The position numbers and the translations under genes are program-made. A stretch of DNA of 9,265 nucleotides from Flavobacteriales bacterium (GTDB taxonomy: Bacteria; Bacteroidota; Bacteroidia; DT-38), in contig JABSPR010000428.1 of NCBI GenBank assembly GCA_013214975.1, positions 1-9,265 on the forward strand, read 5' to 3'. The notes under the pieces are model-generated. The model was not told where the DNA came from, searched no databases, and worked only from the letters and a program-made list of their open reading frames with translations. Positions 1-8,400 of the stretch are shown one piece after another; positions within the stretch are counted from its first letter, which is position 1, and every line of letters begins with the position of its first letter.

Positions 1-174
1 TCTAAATATGGAGTTGATTTTGCGAGTAATCTTTCGATATTATATGGAGGCAGCTGTAAACCATCTAACTCTGGCGAGCTTTTTGCGAAATTAGACATTG
101 ATGGTGGCCTTATAGGAGGGGCATCGTTACAAAGCGAAGATTTCATGGGGATAATTGAAAGTTGTTCTGTGTAA
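1..174 (+). CDS. tpiA: Triosephosphate isomerase, C-terminal end (5' end outside window)
   Basis: The frame is open from base 1 and gives 57 residues before a TAA stop at 172-174. They carry the C-terminal signature of triosephosphate isomerase: the phosphate-binding loop 'LYGGSCKPSN' (residues 19-28 of the fragment), followed by 'ELFAKLDIDGGLIGGASL' and a final helix 'EDFMGIIESC'. In this family the GGS loop and the GGASL segment close the TIM barrel around the substrate phosphate. The enzyme is cytoplasmic and interconverts dihydroxyacetone phosphate and glyceraldehyde 3-phosphate in glycolysis and gluconeogenesis. The family is usually about 250 residues, so roughly the first three quarters, including the catalytic Lys, His and Glu, lie upstream of the window. 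The common Val of 'GGSV' is Cys here, a tolerated variation. The next gene starts 46 bases downstream on the same strand; I see no terminator between them, so co-transcription is possible but unproven. Confidence 0.95.
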   Translation, partial: SKYGVDFASNLSILYGGSCKPSNSGELFAKLDIDGGLIGGASLQSEDFMGIIESCSV

Positions 175-220
175 TCCTTAAATGGATTGATTGCGAGGAT
201 ATAGATTCCTCCTTGTACTT

Positions 221-928
221 ATGAAGAAACATTACTACGTATTCTATTTAGCAATTCTGCTATCTTTTTTTCTGGGTGCTTTAAATGTACAAGGTCAGAT
301 TCAGGGAAAAACGCTGAGAAACTTCACCCATACGCAAGGAAAATATTTTGAAGAGCTCATGGGCTTGATGGAAATGATTGATAAAAAGAGAGCTAAGGAA
401 TTTGAAAAAGATTATCTGCTTTTCTGGAATTCACCACAAATAACGCCTGAGTGGAGAAAGAAAATATTCGTTACATCCGATAAAATGCTTAAAAAGAGGA
501 TGAAAGCATTTCCGGATATCGAGAATTATTTAATAATTACGAGGCATTACTTATCTAATTATAGCGGAGGTATTGATGATTTTGGGCAATGGCACCTTAT
601 TATGGAAGAGCTTCTAACAAAGAAGCATAATAAATACCGAGGTGCTACTATGCTTAAGATTGGAGCAAGTATTATAAAAGATAATACGATATATCAATCG
701 AAATTTATTCATTGGAAGGCGTTTCCAAAGAACTTCCATTATGAGATGATTGATGAGCCTAGTATTGTTTTTGATACTTTGAAATTGATCTGTTATTCGA
801 AGGGCGATAGTAGTGTGATATACAATACCGATGGGATATATTATCCTTTAAAGGGTCAGTTTGTTGGAAGAGGTGGAGAAATTAAATGGTATCGTGGTGG
901 ATTCGACCCAGAGAGAGTTTATGGATAG
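221..928 (+). CDS. N-terminal part of a giant exported Bacteroidota protein of unknown function, cut off by a frameshift
   Basis: ATG at 221 opens 235 codons ending at TAG 926-928. The frame could extend back to a TTG at 191, but the ATG sits directly before a good signal peptide: basic 'MKKHYY', a hydrophobic core 'FYLAILLSFFLGAL', and a likely cleavage site near 'VQGQ' (residues 23-26). The protein is therefore exported. Residues 30-150 look helical and charged. The last ~80 turn to beta strands and end in 'GGEIKWYRGGFDPERVYG'. I recognise this as the start of a very long (~1,500 residue) protein conserved in Bacteroidota, in which this strand region runs straight on into what is encoded here by the next frame. 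No enzymatic motif is visible and I know of no assigned function. Read alone, the product would be a truncated exported peptide. Alternatives are two genuine proteins or a sequencing error joining one. Confidence 0.75.
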   Translation: MKKHYYVFYLAILLSFFLGALNVQGQIQGKTLRNFTHTQGKYFEELMGLMEMIDKKRAKEFEKDYLLFWNSPQITPEWRKKIFVTSDKMLKKRMKAFPDIENYLIITRHYLSNYSGGIDDFGQWHLIMEELLTKKHNKYRGATMLKIGASIIKDNTIYQSKFIHWKAFPKNFHYEMIDEPSIVFDTLKLICYSKGDSSVIYNTDGIYYPLKGQFVGRGGEIKWYRGGFDPERVYG

Positions 929-952
929 GTGTATGGCTATATATTCGAGTAA
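886..952 (+). other. Frameshift site joining the two halves of the giant gene
   Basis: The upstream frame is family-like up to 'FDPERVYG' (ends 925) and then meets TAG at 926-928. The downstream frame becomes family-like at about 'IRVKTPKYEID' (from 943). Going from one to the other needs a -1 change of frame, meaning one base is missing relative to an intact gene or two are extra. The overlap contains an (AG)4 tract at 910-917. I see no canonical X-XXY-YYZ slippery heptamer in the correct register, so programmed -1 frameshifting is not supported. The site is either a real inactivating mutation or a sequencing or assembly error. Confidence 0.75.
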
Positions 953-3900
953 AGACTCCTAAATATGAGATAGATACGATTGCATTTTTCCATAAGAAGT
1001 ATTTTGATGAACCTCTATTGGGAAGTTTTGTAGAGAAAATATTACCTAATATAACAACAGAGAGAGCGGTTTATCCCAAATTTGATTCGTTTAGTAAACG
1101 TTTGAAAATCGATAATATAATTGGCGATATAGATTATGATGGTGGTTTTTCAATGCACGGCTCAAAATTTATTGGATCTGGGTCTAAAAAGGAGGATGCA
1201 CTAATATTATTTAGTAGAGAAGATGAGCTTTTCCTGAAGGTGGCTGCTAAGGCATTTATTATTCGACAAGATAAACTTACATCTAACTTGGCTTCAATCT
1301 CTTTTTATCATGGGAATGACTCCATATATCATCCTGGACTAACTTTTAAATACCTTAAAAAGGATAATAAAGTAACATTGTATAGATCATTAGAAGGGAT
1401 TTCACGAACGCCTTTTTATGATTCCTTTCATAAGTTGGATATACATTGCGACAACGTTTTTTGGCATTTAGATGAGCCGAAAATTGACTTTAATATGCTA
1501 GAATCGGCCACCACATTCCCCGCGAAATTTGAATCGGCCAATTACTACAAAGAGTCGATATACTATAAAATACAAGGTATTCAGGATGTGAATCCATTGT
1601 ATCGTCTTATGAAATTTTGCCAGAAAGAAGGTGTTACGGATTTTCCCGTTCAGAATTATGTAGATTTTCTTAGAATGGATCGAACAGAAGTTAGAGCTCA
1701 GCTCATGAATCTCTCGTTTCAAGGGTTCGTGCAATTCGATACCAAAAGAGATTACTTATACGTAAAGCAAAAAGTAACTGATTATGTGCATGCAAGAGCA
1801 GGGAAGATAGATTTTGATGTGATGCAAATAGGCTCAGTAATAAAGGGTAAGAATAATGCAAGTATCAATTTGTTAAATTTCGACCTTAATTTAAATGGGG
1901 TAATGCCAATAGCATTGAGTGATTCCCAGAGTGTATTGATTTTCCCAAGAGGAAAGAAAATAACGATGCACCAGAATAGAGACTTTGATTTTGCAGGATT
2001 AGTTAGATTACCTCGATTCGATTATTTTGGAAAAACCTATTCATTTATATATGATGAATTCAAATTGGAAATGCCAATAATTGATTCTCTTGTTCTGAGA
2101 GTACCAAGCTTTAAGCAAAACAAGAAAGGAAAAAAACCATTGGTAAAAGTTAGGACAGTAATTTCCGATATGAGTGGAGAGCTCTTAATTGACCGGCATG
2201 ATAATAAATCGGGGAGGATAGATACGCTTGGTCAGTATCCCATATTTATAAGTAGTAAGAATTCTTATACATATTATGACAAAAAGAAAATCCAAAGAGG
2301 TGTTTATACACGAGACAAGTTTTATTTTGAACTAGATACGTTTTCAATTGATAGCTTGAATGATTTTAAAACAGAGAATTTATCTCTTAAAGGAACCTTT
2401 GTTTCGAAAGGTGTATTACCTGACATAAAACAGAATTTGGTATTAATGCCTGATTATTCTTTAGGTTTAATAACAGATACACCCGAAGAAGGTTTGCCTT
2501 TGTATGATGGGAAGGCAAACACTACTGGTCGAATAAGAATGAGTAACAAGGGGCTAACATGTGATGGTAACTTGAAATATATAGAATCGACTACCGTTTC
2601 ACAGGAGTTCATTATTATGCCGGATTCAACTGTTGCGCATTCTACAACTAGTTTTAAAAACAATGAAATGGCTGGTGAGCCCCAATATCCCAACGTTGAA
2701 GCAACGGACATTTACTTGCGCTATGAGCCAGTAGCGGATTTTATGTCGGTTACGAAGAAGAAAGAAAAGATTAATATGTTTAAAGAGGTGAAGTTTGATG
2801 GAACTTTTACCTTAAACAGGCAAGAGTTGTTTGGTAACGGTAAAATTGACTTTTTTACATGTGTTATTGTTTCCAATAGGTTTGTGTTTAAACATCATGA
2901 AATACAGGCAGATACTTGTGATTTCTCCTTATCTGCAAAAGATTTTTCTGATTTAGAGGATTTTTCATTTTTTAGTAAAAATGTTAGCGCCGATATTAAT
3001 TTCGAAACCATGGAAGCCCGTTTTCTCTCAAACGGATACGGTACATACTTTGATTTCCCTATTAATCAATACAAATGTTTCATGGATAGATTTGTTTGGT
3101 TTATGGATCGACAAGAACTTGAACTCGCAAAAGATGACATGAAATCGAAGGATTTGGCTTTTGAACAGCCTGCATTTGTATCCGTTCATCCCGAACAGGA
3201 TTCTTTGAAGTTTGATGCTCCTTTCGCTAAGTATAGCATGAAAGATTTCATTATCAAGGCATCCGAGGTGCCACACGTGGATGCAGCCGACTCAAGAGTG
3301 TTTCCGGATAGTGGTAGAGTTAATGTTTTCCCAAGAGCAAAAATGGAAACATTAAAAAACTCAAGTGTTCTTACAAATACGGTAACGAAGTATCATAATT
3401 TTTATAAAACGAACATCGATATTATGGGAAGAAAGAACTTCAAAGGTGATGGATTCTATGATTATATAGACAAAACTAAAAACAAGCAAAGAATCTATTT
3501 TCATAATATTAGACAGGATAGTACGAAACAAACGTATGCTGAAGGTGAGATTAAAGATACCGCAGAGTTTACCCTTAGTCCTGCGTTTGGATATCATGGA
3601 ATGGTAAATCTAGAAGCTAATGATAGGTCGCTTTATTTTAATGGTAGCTTTAAGTTGTTTAGTGAATGTGATTCTCTAAGTCAGACATGGATCGACTTTA
3701 GATCTGAAATAGATCCCAAGAAAATTTATATACCTATATCAAGTTCTCCTGTAGATAGTGGAGGTAAAGCCCTGTCTGTAGGACTTAACCTTACTAGAGA
3801 TTCAACTTTTGCATATTCATCCTTTTTGTCTAGGCCATACAAAAAGGACGACATTAGTGTGATCTCGTCGGATGGGTTTTTGTTTTTCGATAAGAGTTCA

Positions 3901-4686
3901 AGAGAGTACCGTATATCTTCGCAAGAGAAATTAAATTTCCCCTCTACACCAGGAAACTGGGTTAGTTTGAAAAATAATAAATGTTATGTCTACCATGAAG
4001 GAAAACTTAATCTAGGAGTTGATTTAGGTGAGCTGAAAGTTGGAGTAGCGGGTAACTCAACACATAATTTAGAAACAGATGAGATTAAGCTTGATCTAAT
4101 GATGGTTTTTAAATTTATGTTTAGTGATAACGCTTTGAAGCTTCTGTCGGGTGACCTTATTGAAGACGAAGGATTGAACTTAGTGAATTTTGAAAGAAAA
4201 ACTTACGAAAAGGCATTACGAGAATTTAATGGAAAACAAGCTGGTGATAAATTAATTGGTCAGGTAAGTTTAGATGGAATGTTTAAAAGAGTTCCCGACG
4301 TGTTTAATCATCCTATGGTATTAAGTGATGTTAAGATGATATGGGACGACAAAACACATACCTATAAGTCTGTTGGTCAGATTGGTGTGGGTAACGTCTA
4401 TAAAAAACAAATTAACAGAATGGTAAACGGAAAAGTTGAATTTGAAAAAAGGAAGGGAGGGAAAGATCGAATGCATCTATATATTGAACTAAGCGATGGT
4501 TCTTGGTATTACTTTTTCTATCGAAATGGCCTATTGCAAACAGTATCAACCAATAAAGAGTACAATACTGTAATTAAAGAAATGAAGGCGGAAGATAGAA
4601 AGCTTAAAACGAAACGTAAAGAAGAGCCATATTCGTTCACGATTTGTTCAGAACGATTAAAGAATACGTTTATCGAAAATTTCTAA
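886..4686 (+). CDS. Main part of the giant exported Bacteroidota protein of unknown function, displaced frame
   Basis: This frame runs 1,266 codons from ATG 886 to TAA 4684-4686. The ATG is probably only where the displaced frame happens to be open: the first ~15 residues ('MVSWWIRPRESLWIG') are the out-of-frame reading of the preceding gene's end, and family-like sequence begins at about 'YIRVKTPKYEID' (940-975). Recognisable blocks follow: 'DIDYDGGFSMHGSKFIGSGS' (about 1123-1182); a helical segment resembling a winged helix (residues 232-297); 'LNLNGVMPIALSDSQSVLIF' and 'NRDFDF' with 'RFDYFGKTYSF' (residues ~334-385); and a C-terminal block with 'VGQIGVGNVYKKQINRMV' and 'SDGSWYYFFYRNGL'. 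Most of the rest alternates hydrophobic and polar residues, as in beta-solenoid or beta-jellyroll proteins. There are no transmembrane helices and no catalytic motif. Without its own signal peptide this fragment would stay in the cytoplasm, a further reason to think it belongs with the upstream frame. plsY follows after 19 bases. Family membership rests on my recall, not a search. Confidence 0.85.
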   Translation: MVSWWIRPRESLWIGVWLYIRVKTPKYEIDTIAFFHKKYFDEPLLGSFVEKILPNITTERAVYPKFDSFSKRLKIDNIIGDIDYDGGFSMHGSKFIGSGSKKEDALILFSREDELFLKVAAKAFIIRQDKLTSNLASISFYHGNDSIYHPGLTFKYLKKDNKVTLYRSLEGISRTPFYDSFHKLDIHCDNVFWHLDEPKIDFNMLESATTFPAKFESANYYKESIYYKIQGIQDVNPLYRLMKFCQKEGVTDFPVQNYVDFLRMDRTEVRAQLMNLSFQGFVQFDTKRDYLYVKQKVTDYVHARAGKIDFDVMQIGSVIKGKNNASINLLNFDLNLNGVMPIALSDSQSVLIFPRGKKITMHQNRDFDFAGLVRLPRFDYFGKTYSFIYDEFKLEMPIIDSLVLRVPSFKQNKKGKKPLVKVRTVISDMSGELLIDRHDNKSGRIDTLGQYPIFISSKNSYTYYDKKKIQRGVYTRDKFYFELDTFSIDSLNDFKTENLSLKGTFVSKGVLPDIKQNLVLMPDYSLGLITDTPEEGLPLYDGKANTTGRIRMSNKGLTCDGNLKYIESTTVSQEFIIMPDSTVAHSTTSFKNNEMAGEPQYPNVEATDIYLRYEPVADFMSVTKKKEKINMFKEVKFDGTFTLNRQELFGNGKIDFFTCVIVSNRFVFKHHEIQADTCDFSLSAKDFSDLEDFSFFSKNVSADINFETMEARFLSNGYGTYFDFPINQYKCFMDRFVWFMDRQELELAKDDMKSKDLAFEQPAFVSVHPEQDSLKFDAPFAKYSMKDFIIKASEVPHVDAADSRVFPDSGRVNVFPRAKMETLKNSSVLTNTVTKYHNFYKTNIDIMGRKNFKGDGFYDYIDKTKNKQRIYFHNIRQDSTKQTYAEGEIKDTAEFTLSPAFGYHGMVNLEANDRSLYFNGSFKLFSECDSLSQTWIDFRSEIDPKKIYIPISSSPVDSGGKALSVGLNLTRDSTFAYSSFLSRPYKKDDISVISSDGFLFFDKSSREYRISSQEKLNFPSTPGNWVSLKNNKCYVYHEGKLNLGVDLGELKVGVAGNSTHNLETDEIKLDLMMVFKFMFSDNALKLLSGDLIEDEGLNLVNFERKTYEKALREFNGKQAGDKLIGQVSLDGMFKRVPDVFNHPMVLSDVKMIWDDKTHTYKSVGQIGVGNVYKKQINRMVNGKVEFEKRKGGKDRMHLYIELSDGSWYYFFYRNGLLQTVSTNKEYNTVIKEMKAEDRKLKTKRKEEPYSFTICSERLKNTFIENF

Positions 4687-4691
4687 TTGAT

Positions 4692-4699
4692 TATATTTG
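4692..4699 (+). promoter_or_regulatory. Candidate Bacteroidota -7 promoter element (TAnnTTTG) just before plsY
   Basis: The eight bases TATATTTG match the Bacteroidota -7 consensus TAnnTTTG at every fixed position and lie 6 bases before the plsY ATG at 4706. Transcription from it would begin at about 4703-4706, giving a leaderless or nearly leaderless plsY message. The -33 TTG expected about 19 bases upstream (near 4670) is not present; the sequence there is GTTTA. In AT-rich DNA a chance match is quite possible, and plsY may simply be read through from the upstream gene. Confidence 0.3.
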
Positions 4700-4705
4700 T
4701 ATCTG

Positions 4706-5347
4706 ATGGATCAAGCAATCAATTTCTGGTTTCTGTTATTTGCATACCTTCTTGGGTCTATACCAACATCTGTATGGCTGGGTAAAATTAGATATGGCGT
4801 AGATGTACGTGAGTACGGTAGTGGTAATAGTGGGGCAACAAATACCTTTCGTGTATTAGGGAAAAATATAGGGATACCGGTACTCTTTGTAGATGTATTC
4901 AAGGGATGGATGGCCGTTAAGCTGGGTGTTTTCGTTTTTGATATGTCGCAACCTGAACAGTTGGTTAACTTCCAGTTGTTATTAGGTTTGGTTGCTCTAA
5001 TTGGGCATATATTTCCAATTTATGTTGGGTTTAGAGGGGGTAAAGGAATAGCCACGTTATTAGGTTTAGTAATAGCAATTCATCCGGCAGCTGCGGTAAT
5101 CTCCTTACTTGTATTTATTATGGTTCTTATTTCAACCAAGTATGTGTCTTTGAGTTCAATCATGGCAACCTTGTTTTTTCCAATAAGTGTGATTCTGGTT
5201 TTTAAAGAAACAATTCCATCTTTGATGATATTCTCGGTATTGGTCCCGGTTCTGGTGATTTTGACTCATCATAAAAACATAAAAAGATTAATTAACAGGA
5301 AAGAATCTAAAGTTGCTTTTGATCGAGGCAAAAATGACAATAAGTAG
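4706..5347 (+). CDS. plsY: Acyl-phosphate:glycerol-3-phosphate acyltransferase PlsY
   Basis: PlsY is an inner-membrane enzyme that moves an acyl group from acyl-phosphate (made by PlsX) to the sn-1 position of glycerol 3-phosphate, giving lysophosphatidic acid, the first step of membrane phospholipid synthesis. ATG 4706 gives 213 residues, normal for the family. The frame could be extended three codons to a TTG, but that adds nothing conserved. The family motifs are present in order: 'GSIPTSVWLGK' (17-27), 'YGSGNSGATN' (37-46, the glycine-rich phosphate-binding loop), 'DVFKG' (63-67), 'GHIFPIYVGFRGGKGIAT' (100-117) and 'HHKNIKRL' near the C-terminus. About five to seven hydrophobic membrane segments separate them. 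All key residues appear intact. The gene begins 19 bases after the giant gene's stop, so read-through from it is likely. A TAnnTTTG element directly upstream may give a second, leaderless start. Confidence 0.97.
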   Translation: MDQAINFWFLLFAYLLGSIPTSVWLGKIRYGVDVREYGSGNSGATNTFRVLGKNIGIPVLFVDVFKGWMAVKLGVFVFDMSQPEQLVNFQLLLGLVALIGHIFPIYVGFRGGKGIATLLGLVIAIHPAAAVISLLVFIMVLISTKYVSLSSIMATLFFPISVILVFKETIPSLMIFSVLVPVLVILTHHKNIKRLINRKESKVAFDRGKNDNK

Positions 5348-5477
5348 TTCATTTACGTTTTTAGGAAACGCGGTGATTTCTAACTATTTATTCGAGAACA
5401 AAAAGCGTATTTTTACATATACAAATTGATTTATTAGCATATTTAAATTTAGTAACCAATGTTGCTAAATTAGGCCT
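5348..5477. other. Intergenic region between plsY and the propeller/coiled-coil gene
   Basis: These 130 AT-rich bases hold no gene. A short perfect inverted repeat, CGTTT-ttagg-AAACG, lies at 5356-5370 but has no T-run after it, so it is a poor terminator. A TTG at 5426-5428 followed after 15 bases by TAAATTTA (5444-5451, one mismatch to TAnnTTTG) could be a weak Bacteroidota promoter for the gene starting at 5478, but the spacing is shorter than the usual ~19. The ATG at 5459 opens only four codons before TAG at 5471-5473. Confidence 0.5.
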
Positions 5478-8400
5478 GTGAAACAAAGCTGGAAATATAT
5501 ACTAATTGTTCTTCTTCTAGCCAGTCTAGCTCCTTTGACGGGAATCTCCCAGGATAAAGAGTATAAATCGGAAAAAGAACTAATTAAAGCTACCAACAAG
5601 CTCTTCTCCAAAGGGGATTACGAGACAGCTATGCCTTTGTTTTCTCAATTAAAAAGTGTTAATCCAAGCGAACCACTTTACGATTACAAGTTAGGTATTT
5701 GCATGTTACATGTAATGCCAGAACGTTCTGTGCAAATGCTAGAATATGCAGCGCAAAAGAAAGGAATGAAAAAAGAAGTTCATTTTTTCTTGGCTAGAGC
5801 ATATCATCTAAATTATAGATTTAACGATGCGATTAAATCTTACAACAAATACATTGAATTATCGGGGGTTAAGGAAATTGAGCAACTAAAGGTTGGGCAG
5901 TTCTTGAATATGTGTCGAAGTGGTATTGCGTTGATGTACAGTCAAGGTGATGTAATGGTATACGGAACAGGCTCTGGTGAGGCTGTAAATGAATTCTTTA
6001 CAGTAAAGGAGAATGAGGTAATGGATCTTGAGAACTACTTTAGATCTTATGATCTTGAAGAATTTTCGTCGAAAATTATTGTCAAGGATGACGAGAAGAA
6101 AACTAAAAATGACATATCAAAAGAGGAGAATTCACTTATAGTAAATACGAGTGGACTAACAAAGGTTTTCTTCACAAGTTATGGGGATGCGGGAGATAAT
6201 AAGGATATATATTATTTTAGGAAAGGAACCTCGTTCGAGGCTAAAAATGCTGGACCAGTAATCAATACTAAGTATGACGAGGAATTCCCTTATTACAATC
6301 CTAATAACCAAACACTCTACTTCTGTTCTAAAGGGCATAATAGTATGGGAGGTTATGATGTGTTTAAAACAGTTTATGATAAGAGCACAAAATCATGGTC
6401 TAAGCCTAAGAATTTAATGTTCCCAATTAATACACCATTTGATGATGTATTGTATATCTCGGATTTGAATGATGACTATGCATATTTTTCATCTCAAAGA
6501 GGGGAGTCGCACACGAAAATTCATGTTATAAAAATCAAGAGTGGAAGGCATGTAATAATTAAAGGAACTTTTTTAACAGATAGCCTTACGGCAGATGCAG
6601 CAATTACGATTGATGTTTATGATAAGGCGGATGAAACACAGCTTGGTGTATTTCAGGTAAATAGATCTAAAGACAATTATTTAATTGTTGTTCCCAAGGG
6701 AGGTGAATACAGATACGAGGTAACAGTTGATGGAATGGATGACATCCAGATGTTTGATGTTTCAGTGCCTAAATTAGAAAAGGTTGGGCAATTAATACCT
6801 CAGCAATTAATTCATATTAAAGGCAACCTCACTGTTGCAAGTAGTTTTCCTGAAGTGTACAATAAGCCAGATCCCGTTTATGATCCGAATTTTGATTACC
6901 CCAATTTTGATGTAAGCTATATCCAGTCCATTGGAAATTTAACCGTTACACCTGAAAATGTATCTATCCTAGATTTTGCACTATATATGGATTCTATTTC
7001 CAACGCGCGCATGATGGCAGAAGGGAATGTTCAAGAATCTAGTTTAGTCACTAAAGATGATACAAAAGCAGTCGTTGATGAGAATGTTGCTCAGATATAT
7101 ACTCGGGTTAGTGAGTTGGAAGATGAAATGAATAGAACGTTGCTACTTGTTAAGGACAAGACAGAATTAGCAAAAATAAAGATGGATGAGGCGAATGAAG
7201 TAATGGAGTTCTCTACCACAATTGATTCCGATTATGATAAAGCTCAAGTGCTTGCAAGGGCAATTGATATAAAGCATCAATCTAATAAACTAATGCGTGA
7301 AGCCGAGCTTGCTTATAATATTGCGCAGGAGTTGAAGCATGGACAGGAGGCACTTACTGATCAAGCTAATAATATTTTGAATTACATGGATAAGTTTAGC
7401 TTGTCTGAGGATCCAAGAGATAAAGAGGCATATCTAGATACAGTTTTACAAGGGGTGCCGATGGCAGAGTCTATGATAAAAAGCAGCAAGAAGAGACATG
7501 GTCTTGAGAATTATGAAAGAATAAAGAAAGAATGGTCGAAGGATATTAAAGGATTAACAAGAACTGCTTTTGAAAGATTAGATAGTTTAAGAAACCTTTA
7601 TGAAATAGCCGGACGGAAACTTGTTTCTCTAGATGGGACACTTGAAAGAGAAACTAAAAAAGGCAAGAAGGCAGAAATTCAAGAGGAAATAGATCGTAAG
7701 AAGGCCGAACGTCATGAATTGGGTGAGCTGTTGGCAAAAACGGAGAATGAAGCTCAAAGGTACGACACAGAGTATAATGGTCTTGTAAAGCAAGTTGCCA
7801 TGATTAGCGATTTGATCAATGATATTGAAATAACTCCAGTTCCTAAGGATGAAAATCTGATCGCTAAAATTGAAATGTCACTCCTTCAAAAAGCGATAGA
7901 AGAAAATCAAGAAAGACAAGGTGCGCTTAAAGATGAACTGGTTGATTTAGGAGTTACAGAAGAGCAGTTAACGCATCAAGAAGTTCCTGAAGGTGAAATT
8001 GAACTTGTTAAAGAGGAAAGTTTTGGTGCGCAAATGACGGATCAACAATTAAATGAATTTGAAAACAGTTTAGGTACAACTTTAGATTTTGAAGAAAAGA
8101 TTAAAGAATCTGGGAAAGAAAAGGATTTAATAGCAAAAGGATTTGCTGAAGCGGAAATATATAATGAATGGGCTGGTGAGCTAGAATTAGAGTCGGAAGC
8201 TCTAAAAGATAAAATCGAGGATGCAGCTGCTGGTCAACAAAAGGAAGGCTTGCAAATGCAAGCCCGTGCATTGCATGATTTAGCAGTGCAGAAAAGAGGT
8301 ATGGCAGAAGATGCATTGGCACTTTCAAATACTAATGGGAACTCTTATCAACAACCCGAATTAGATAATACTGAGCTTTCTGGTTTCGAAAAGGAGTTAG

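Noticed and set aside
191..220. Upstream TTG start at 191 for the first giant-gene frame
   Set aside because: It would put ten residues in front of a complete signal peptide that begins properly at ATG 221.
905..930. Programmed -1 ribosomal frameshift producing the full-length giant protein
   Set aside because: No slippery heptamer in the correct register and no clear downstream hairpin or upstream Shine-Dalgarno-like stimulator; mutation or sequence error is simpler.
1498..1734. Antisense open frame of 78 codons, and similar ones at 2454-2711, 3028-3276 and 3361-3597
   Set aside because: They lie wholly within the strong + strand frame of the giant gene, have no motif or start signal, and read like reverse-strand shadows of AT-rich coding DNA.
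4711..4902. Antisense open frame of 63 codons within plsY
   Set aside because: It overlaps the most conserved PlsY motifs on the opposite strand and has no recognisable product.
5356..5370. Inverted repeat CGTTT-ttagg-AAACG after plsY as a terminator, and an A5/T5 pairing at 5400-5414
   Set aside because: The first stem is only 5 bp and has no T-run; the second is a pure A/T stem. Neither is convincing as an intrinsic terminator.
5459..5473. Short leader peptide ATG-TTG-CTA-AAT-TAG just before the GTG start at 5478
   Set aside because: Four codons ending before the gene are expected by chance in AT-rich DNA; there is no regulatory codon pattern or pairing structure to support a leader function.
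6156..6338. Antisense open frames at 6156-6338, 8101-8328 and 8873-9070
   Set aside because: All lie inside the long propeller/coiled-coil gene; their Leu/Phe/Ser-rich products are the expected complement of Lys/Glu-rich helical coding sequence.
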